A stretch of 64,000 nucleotides of DNA, taken from positions 413,088-477,087 of the forward strand of contig BCIA01000005.1 of NCBI GenBank assembly GCA_001599815.1, in the 5' to 3' direction. The translations under genes and the position numbers were made by a program. The stretch is from Furcasterigmium furcatum. Taxonomy: Eukaryota; Ascomycota; Sordariomycetes; Glomerellales; Plectosphaerellaceae. The notes beneath the pieces are model-generated. The model saw only the letters and a list, made by a program, of their open reading frames with translations. It had not been told where the DNA came from and made no database searches. Numbering within the stretch: the stretch's first letter is position 1; every line of letters begins with the position of its first letter. Positions 58,178-64,000 of this stretch are shown piece by piece.

Positions 58178-58971
58178 TATGCCAGGTTTCTTGGGGGTAG
58201 ATGCAATTCTGACGAGAGAAAGGTGTGAAAGGTATCGGGGTCTGATTCAAGGTAACGCTTTCAAGACCTCTTATCTGTGGACTCTGAAGATGATAAGCTA
58301 GAATTCTGAATAGAGCAGCATCTTGGTCTGAAGAAGTATCCGTTGAAACTGGCCTTGGTAAGTTGCCACTCATTCCACGATTGCCGAGCCGAAGGTCTGG
58401 CTTGAGCTTCACGGTTGGATCACGGCTCGGTTCGGTCGGCTCCTCGTGGCTTCGGTTCCGGACGCAGGGTCACTTGCGGACAACCGGAGAATGCTGACAA
58501 TCCCGACAGAGTTTACTGGCGCCGGGGTGTTCCAGTATTGTCCCACTACCCCATCAATCTACATGATGCTGCACCGAGACAATTGCTGTGTGGCACAGGT
58601 GGCCGGGGCACGGCAGGTTCGGCTGGGGGAGTGTCGGTTGACTCCATCTGGGGTCCCTACTAGGTACCGAAGCGCAAACTCCCCGCATGCAACCCCGCGC
58701 TGAGGATGGAGAACTGGCTAGATTCCCTCGCATGTCCTGGGTTGAGGTAACTGTGCAAGGAACCAGTGAAACCCAGCAGAATGGTCAGCGGTCTGGGACA
58801 GAGAAAGGCCTCTGACTGTTGACGAGAACCACCCCGGTGTTGACCGAGGTCAAGGCAATGGGGACACATGAGAGGCTCTCGTGACTTAACAATTTGGTAA
58901 CTTGGAGGGCAGTCTTGTCTGACGCTAGCTATATTCTCAACAGACTGAACCGCCCTTGAACGAACATTATT
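58178..58971. other. Intergenic, no gene recognised
   Basis: About 790 bp between two minus-strand genes; it should contain the PhyH promoter. Confidence 0.4.
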
Positions 58972-60288
58972 CTATGCTGCTACTGTCGCCGTGCTCGTCG
59001 ACTGCTGCCGAGAAACCCACTCCCTCGCCCCGTGATAGTTGCAATTGTATTCCAAGAACTGTCCCGGGTCAAGATTCACCTCGTTAGACTTGCCGTCGGT
59101 CGCTGGCCGCGCCTGCTCGCGGCTATACTTCTGAATCAGGCCAGCCCGCTCGTGTCTTGCATTAAAGACGCCCAGTAGCGCTTGGTTCACCTGATCCCCC
59201 GATGGCGCCTCTGGCAGATCGCTCAAGAATGCTTGCAGAGCCTCCGCGTCCTCGAAGCTCTGCGACGCGCCCTGACCCTGCGTTGGTAGCATTGCGTGGG
59301 CCGCGTCGCCCACCAGGATGGTTCGGCCGCGCACCCAGCGTGATAGCGAGTCGATATCGCGCAGCTGCCAGAGCGCGATGTCCGGCGCCCTGGAAAAGAG
59401 CCCATGCACCCACTCCGGGAATCCAGTGTATGCCTCAAGGAGCGCCTTGAGGGACCCCTCAGCGACCCAGGAGCTGCCGACTGTGGCTTCGTGCATCTCC
59501 TTATCAGGGACCAGAGCGACTATGCCCAGCACGGTGCCATCGCGGCCGGGGCCCATGATGATTCTGCGATCGTGACCCACGATCATTGTAGTGATAGGGT
59601 CCTTGGGATTAAAGACTTCTGTGGGAAGATCTAAATCTTTCAGGGAGTCCGTGGGAATTAACATGCGGTAGGCGGATAGACCGGTCGGGATGGCACCTCC
59701 GGCGTTCTCGACAACGGCGTCCCGAATGACGGAATGAATGCCGTCCGCGCCAACGACGATGTCTGCCTTGAGGACTTCACCTCCATTGAGGGTCACGGTC
59801 CCGGCGTCCGGATCACAGGTGTTGACAGTGGCAGACGCCCGGATCTCCGCTGGCGCACCGGGCAAGTCGGTGCTCGTAGCCGCGTCCTTCAGCGCCTGGT
59901 GCAGATCGCGGCGATGGTAGAGCATGCGACCAGCGCCGAATCGGGATGTATCGAGCTTGATCTCGCGGATGATTTTGCCCGTCTGGTTAAGCATGCGGAA
60001 CGCCTTATCCTCCATCGGGCCGTACTCGGCAAGAAAGGCGTCAAGGCCCCATGCCGAGACGATCTTGCTCGCATTTGGCTGAAGAGAGATGAGAGCTCCA
60101 GTCTCGCGAAGCATGCGGGACCTCTCCAGAACGGTAATCCGCCGCGTGGGTGAGCGCAAGGCAATAGCCTAGTATTATGTGAGTTATGAGTCCGCGATGT
60201 GAGGCGAGAGATCGCTCACAGTGGCCAAACCGGCGATACCGCCGCCGACAATGAGTATCGTGAGACCCTGAGGGGAACTTCCTGCCAT
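58972..60288 (-). CDS. FAD-dependent monooxygenase (salicylate-hydroxylase-like)
   Basis: Two exons on the minus strand: 60288-60220 and 60168-58972, total 421 residues. Exon 1 supplies the FAD fold start ILIVGGGIAGLATAIAL, completed across a 51-bp intron (GTGAGC donor, ACTAG acceptor). Further motifs: ADIVVGADGIHSVIRD and the second FAD motif TILVGDAAHAMLPTQGQG followed by QSFEDAEAL. The C-terminus is short with no membrane segment, unlike the membrane-bound terpenoid epoxidases. It should hydroxylate an aromatic ring or epoxidise an alkene with NAD(P)H. It is divergent from the Ada-like regulator, sharing a 657-bp promoter with two inverted repeats. Confidence 0.9.
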
Positions 60289-60945
60289 GATTACTGCTGA
60301 TGATAGTTAAAAAGCCGAGGCAACTGCTGATCATCCAATTTGGTGAGCGTCATCGCCATCACTTTATCGACATCAATGTAGTCGATCCACCAACTCAGCC
60401 GAAGCGATGCTTCGGTTGACCTCGAACCGAACCATCCCCGATCTCGGGATGGGTGGGGGACGTATCCGAAGCCACGAGACATCCTGGCATGCAGGGCACG
60501 CCACACCAAATGCGGAGAAAATGTCCTTCAACTATCATCATCAATCGGGGGTTCCGAGCCTGTCCCTGTAGCGAATCTAGCATTCTTCTCATTCATCATC
60601 AAGACCTAGAGCAGTTCCATGTGACTGTTCTCTTTGCTCATATAGCGTTGACGCAAGCTCGCTTAACACCTGACATCATGAATTTTGCGGGATTCTGCCA
60701 CTAATGCCAGTCCTGGCCTCTGGTTTGTTAGTTTGATAGCTAGCTTGGCCCATCATCGGCTTTCGGCTTCCCCGGCAGCAACATAAATTTTACCCCTTGC
60801 CATTTTTCACTTGAAGCGCTCATATTGGGTTTAATATTAAGCAAACAAGAACCACTCTTCATATCGCGGCCATTAATATTTCCGTATCTCGAGGCGGTTA
60901 TAGAAGACGTCAGATCCCTTGAGATAATAATTTCATTATCACAGC
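60289..60945. promoter_or_regulatory. Divergent promoter, FAD monooxygenase / Ada-AraC regulator
   Basis: Contains the perfect inverted repeat CCGAAGC-GAT-GCTTCGG at 60399-60415 and a second, CATCCC-N7-GGGATG, at 60433-60451. Both lie nearer the monooxygenase start and could bind a dimeric regulator; this is inference. Confidence 0.45.
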
Positions 60946-61692
60946 ATGGGCTTCTCCACAGACCGTGAACGGTGGCAGGCGCTCTGCCTTCGGACGCCAG
61001 CTGCTCACACATCCTTCATCTACGCTGTCATTACCACGCGAATATTCTGTCGCCCGACCTGCTCGGCTCGACTAGCCCGTCGTTCTAATGTCATCTTTTT
61101 CAACACGGCGACCGATGCCGCACAGGCCGGCTTCAGGGCATGCAAGCGATGCAAGCCTGACATTACCAGCCAACCTGCTGCCGAAGAACACCAGCGTGCC
61201 ATCGCGACGCGGGCATGTGAAATCATTCAAGAGGTCTCCGGAAACATTGCACCCGAAAAGGTGGCCAAACAAGTCGGCCTATCCCTTCGCTACTTCCATG
61301 GCATCTTCAAGCAAATCACGGGCTTGACGCCTGCCGGCTATGCCAAACAGTGCCGCCAGGGGCTGATGGCCGATACGATGGCTTCTTCTGAGCTTGCAAC
61401 ATCTCTAGCAGCGCCACTTGCTGCACCATATAATTTGCCGTATCCTGTCTCGATTGGTTCGGCAACGGGACCGGGTTTACCTTTAGACCTCAACGAGAGA
61501 GAAATGGCCGAGCTGTTGTCGATAATGGCTGGACCAAATGTTGTTGCGGAAGGGACAGATCAATTTCTTGTCGATAACTCCCTGGCTCTGGATGACACAA
61601 GCAATGGGGGATTTCAAGGATCAAGCATGGCTCACTTCAATGGAGACTGGGCTGTATTAGGTGAAGGAGGATGTGTAGATTATGTCCCATAG
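60946..61692 (+). CDS. Ada-type zinc-binding / AraC-HTH regulator-like protein
   Basis: Single exon, 248 residues. Residues about 1-70 are an Ada N-terminal metal-binding domain: FIYAVITTRIFCRPTCSAR carries the first two cysteines, and FRACKRCKP the last two, with the usual FF and A-A-x-x-GFR spacing. Residues about 85-140 form an AraC-type helix-turn-helix (VAKQVGLSLRYFHGIFKQIT then GLTPAGYAKQCR). The remaining 100 residues are low in known motifs and lack the methyltransferase PCHR active site, so it is not a full Ada. Fungal proteins of this class act as regulators or methyl-phosphotriester sensors; its divergence from the monooxygenase suggests local control. Confidence 0.85.
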   Translation: MGFSTDRERWQALCLRTPAAHTSFIYAVITTRIFCRPTCSARLARRSNVIFFNTATDAAQAGFRACKRCKPDITSQPAAEEHQRAIATRACEIIQEVSGNIAPEKVAKQVGLSLRYFHGIFKQITGLTPAGYAKQCRQGLMADTMASSELATSLAAPLAAPYNLPYPVSIGSATGPGLPLDLNEREMAELLSIMAGPNVVAEGTDQFLVDNSLALDDTSNGGFQGSSMAHFNGDWAVLGEGGCVDYVP

Positions 61693-61819
61693 CTGGATAC
61701 TTAATAGTAAGACGCGGTTAAGCTTCTTACTAAGGTGAGTGTAGAATTCTTTGTTTTAAGCACCGAAGTCAGAAATTGCGTTTATAGAGGGATAGCCAAC
61801 TTGCCAGATTTATTTCCTA

Positions 61820-62894
61820 TTACATCTCTCGAGTAAGAACGCCGCGATACCTCATCTTCCCCTGGCGAAGTTTGTCCATGGCGTCATTGATCCCTTCCTC
61901 TGTAAACGGAAAGCTCTCAATCGCTGGGAATATTTTGTGGAGTGCCGCAAACCGCAGCATCTCGCGATGCATGCCTGGGGATGCCGGCAAGCTCCTTGTG
62001 ATGGAGATAGCATTCATAACCAGATCCATGTACGGGAGCAGCAGATCTTCGGGATCAACTGTCATAGCGACAATAACACCACCCCGTCGAACGAGAGAGA
62101 TTATCTTCGACCAGTCAGGCTGCTGAGAGCCCGAAAGCAACAGGCAGTCTACCGGCTCCAAGCTGCCAGCTTGTGTTGCCCCTGACAGGCAATGAAACTC
62201 GTTAGCCCCAAATGCAAGGGCGTCTGCCTTTTTGCTAGAGGAGTGAGACAGAGCGACGACCTGGCAGCCCATATTGGCAGCAAACTGAATAGCCAAGTGA
62301 CCCAAGCCTCCAACTCCCAGGACTCCGACACGATTCTTCCATTGAATCCCGGCAGCGTCGAGGGCAGAGTAAGTCGCAGCACCGGCACACATTAATGGCG
62401 CAGCCTCAGCAGACGGCAGGGAATCGGGGATGAGGAACAAAAAGTCTTCGTCCCAGACCGCGTGGGACGCGAAGGAGCCCTGATCGAGATGTGTTGATCC
62501 ATACAACTGACGTTGACTGCAATACAACTGGTGGCCTTCTTCGCATTCGCGGCACGTCATGCAACTGCCGTGACAGTATCCCCAGCCAACACGGTCTCCG
62601 CTAAGAAGCCGACGAGTTAATTCAAGCTGCTACGAATGCATGCAAGCAAAAATAACCGCGATCGACTTACAGGTTCAATTTTCTGACAGCATCACCCACA
62701 GCCTCCACGACACCGACGCCTTCGTGGCCAAGGACCATATCTTGGGTCTTGTAATGCTCGTCGGTTCCACAGAGGCCGGAGTGTGTGATTTTGACCAATA
62801 CTTGCCGATTCACAGGCGCAATGTGAGGACCAGAAGTCTCATGGCGCAGGACTTTGCCGGTAGGCGAGCCCTTGTAAATGATATTTGCTGACAT
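61820..62894 (-). CDS. Zinc-type medium-chain alcohol dehydrogenase
   Basis: Two exons on the minus strand: 62894-62671 and 62600-61820, total 334 residues. Catalytic zinc site: HSGLCGTDEHY (Cys) and VLGHEGVGVVE (His-Glu). Structural zinc site: HGSCMTCRECEEGHQLYC, four cysteines. Cofactor loop: VGVLGVGGLGHLAIQ. The 70-bp intron has a GTAAGT donor and CTTAG acceptor. ATG 62894 was chosen because it immediately precedes the domain; the longer frame adds unrelated residues. It interconverts an alcohol and aldehyde or ketone. It is divergent from the SnoaL-like gene and convergent with the Ada-like gene. Confidence 0.92.
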
Positions 62895-63548
62895 GTTTGC
62901 TCCTATAATTGTGCTGCTTGGTATGGCGTTCTGCGAAAGGTTGCCATGAGCGAAACGAGTGCGACGAGACTGCCCTATGTATCCATGGATCAGCAAAGAC
63001 ACACTCTTTAGGGCATTCATCACCGCTCAAGATACTGAGTTTCCCCTCCTTCTCCGCTGCCTACGATGGAATTTATTTTTCCTTATCGGATGATCCGGGA
63101 TTGTGTACATCTGCGTCGAAAGTGGCCAATGCGACCGCTGGCTGGCAAAAGAGCGGTGGGTGAGCAAGGGGTAGGTCCGTGAACGTTCTCAGCTGATCTC
63201 ACTGATTGGACAATTCGACAGCAAAAGCTGACACGAGCTCAAGGACCATGCGCTGGATATATCCAGTGAAGAGCTGGCCTGAATTGTTTTAGAATGGAGC
63301 GGGAAACTCCAGTCCCCACCATTGGCGAATTTGACAACGCAGTGACGACGCAGTGACAAAGTAAACACGGGATGACAGAATGGCGTCGTCTGGATGCGGC
63401 CACAGCGTCAAAATCAAGGCTTGCAGAGAAGCTATAAATGCGAGTCGATACACCAGAATATTTGAACTGCTCAAACCATCCCCTCTTGGCCAGACACAAT
63501 CTTAGCTTAACAGCTTTGCCATTTCGGAGAACACCAGACACAATCACC
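62895..63548. promoter_or_regulatory. Divergent promoter region, alcohol dehydrogenase / SnoaL-like gene
   Basis: About 650 bp between the two starts; no distinct operator recognised. Confidence 0.4.
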
Positions 63549-64000
63549 ATGCCTACCCGAGAGGAAGAACGCAACCTTGCCGTCATCGGTGAATATTTCA
63601 CCGAGTACTGGGGCAAGGGCAACACCGATATTGTCGATAAGCTCTGCGCAGACAGCTTCGTTATAAACTATCCCATGCACGGCCCGCGCTACGGGCGAGA
63701 AGCGGCGAAGAAGATGCTCCGGGACTTTAAGGAGGTATGCGGATATTCTTTTCTACTCTCCGTTCTTAATTTTCATGGTTTTCTAACACAACTCCAGGCA
63801 TTCCCTGACGTCTCTTTCCATGCCTACCAGCATCCACTGATCGCGAGTGGACCCTATGTCGTTGGCCGCTGGATCGGAGGTGGTACGCACACGGGAGTTG
63901 CTTTCGACGACTTGGCCGTTGGTGCACTGACTACGCCGAACACGGGAAAGAAGATGTACTTCTCGGGCACGAGCATCTTTACGTTGAAAGATGGAAAGAT
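63549..64000 (+). CDS. SnoaL-like (NTF2-fold) protein, 3' end outside window
   Basis: Two exons visible, 63549-63734 and 63798 to the edge, joined in phase 0 across a 63-bp intron. The translated part runs about 129 residues: ERNLAVIGEYFTEYWGKGN, CADSFVINYPMHGPRYGREA, then AFPDVSFHAYQHPLIASGPY and VVGRWIGGGTHTG, the pattern of SnoaL/ester-cyclase proteins with conserved His and Asp-like positions. Members are polyketide cyclases, terpenoid isomerases or hydrolases. Next to SDR, PhyH, FAD monooxygenase and alcohol dehydrogenase, a role in natural-product tailoring is plausible. The C-terminus is missing, so length and active site cannot be judged. Confidence 0.8.
   Translation, partial: MPTREEERNLAVIGEYFTEYWGKGNTDIVDKLCADSFVINYPMHGPRYGREAAKKMLRDFKEVCGYSFLLSVLNFHGFLTQLQAFPDVSFHAYQHPLIASGPYVVGRWIGGGTHTGVAFDDLAVGALTTPNTGKKMYFSGTSIFTLKDGK

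Overview
The window is nuclear DNA of a filamentous ascomycete (Pezizomycotina). Nearly every gene is interrupted by short introns of about 48-175 bp with GTRAGT donors, CTRAC branch sites and YAG acceptors. Gene families are typical of moulds: binuclear Zn2Cys6 regulators, bZIP/DUF3425, RTA1, NACHT-WD STAND proteins, and secreted proteins resembling Colletotrichum-type effectors. A plant-associated Sordariomycete fits best, but this is inference. No tRNA, rRNA or CRISPR was recognised. All exon models here were built by hand from splice signals and reading phase.

Layout. 0-9.6 kb: a secreted protein cut by the left edge, an SDR, a bZIP/DUF3425 regulator, a GPI-type surface protein, an RTA1 membrane protein and an Upc2-like regulator. 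9.6-11.2 kb: decayed DNA with a kinase-like relic, eight copies of a 16-bp tandem repeat and a 92-bp direct duplication. 11.2-35.8 kb: a catabolic or secondary-metabolism stretch with aldehyde dehydrogenase, small cupin, MFS transporter, FAD monooxygenase, amino-acid/choline-type permease, Dabb protein, NmrA-like reductase, two Zn2Cys6 regulators, a flavin amine oxidase and a P450 that carries a 1-bp frameshift. The permease, amine oxidase and aldehyde dehydrogenase could together import and oxidise an amine, although they are dispersed.

36-51 kb is the most unusual part. Two co-directional genes encode large, almost wholly helical proteins of unknown family. The 832-residue one holds a Gly/Ala-rich hydrophobic stretch between long helices, a layout reminiscent of two-component alpha-helical pore-forming proteins. 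Next come an unrecognised 138-residue gene, a small cysteine-containing secreted protein, an effector-like secreted protein, and a lipase-NACHT-WD STAND receptor whose frame is broken at a (GA)n run. This looks like a conflict or allorecognition island.

51.6-53.7 kb holds a zinc deaminase and a ketosamine-3-kinase-like gene. 54.5-64 kb holds a signal-peptide SDR, a PhyH-type dioxygenase, an FAD monooxygenase, an Ada-zinc/AraC-type regulator, a zinc alcohol dehydrogenase and a SnoaL-like protein cut by the right edge. That is a set of tailoring enzymes like those seen in meroterpenoid or polyketide clusters, and it probably continues to the right.
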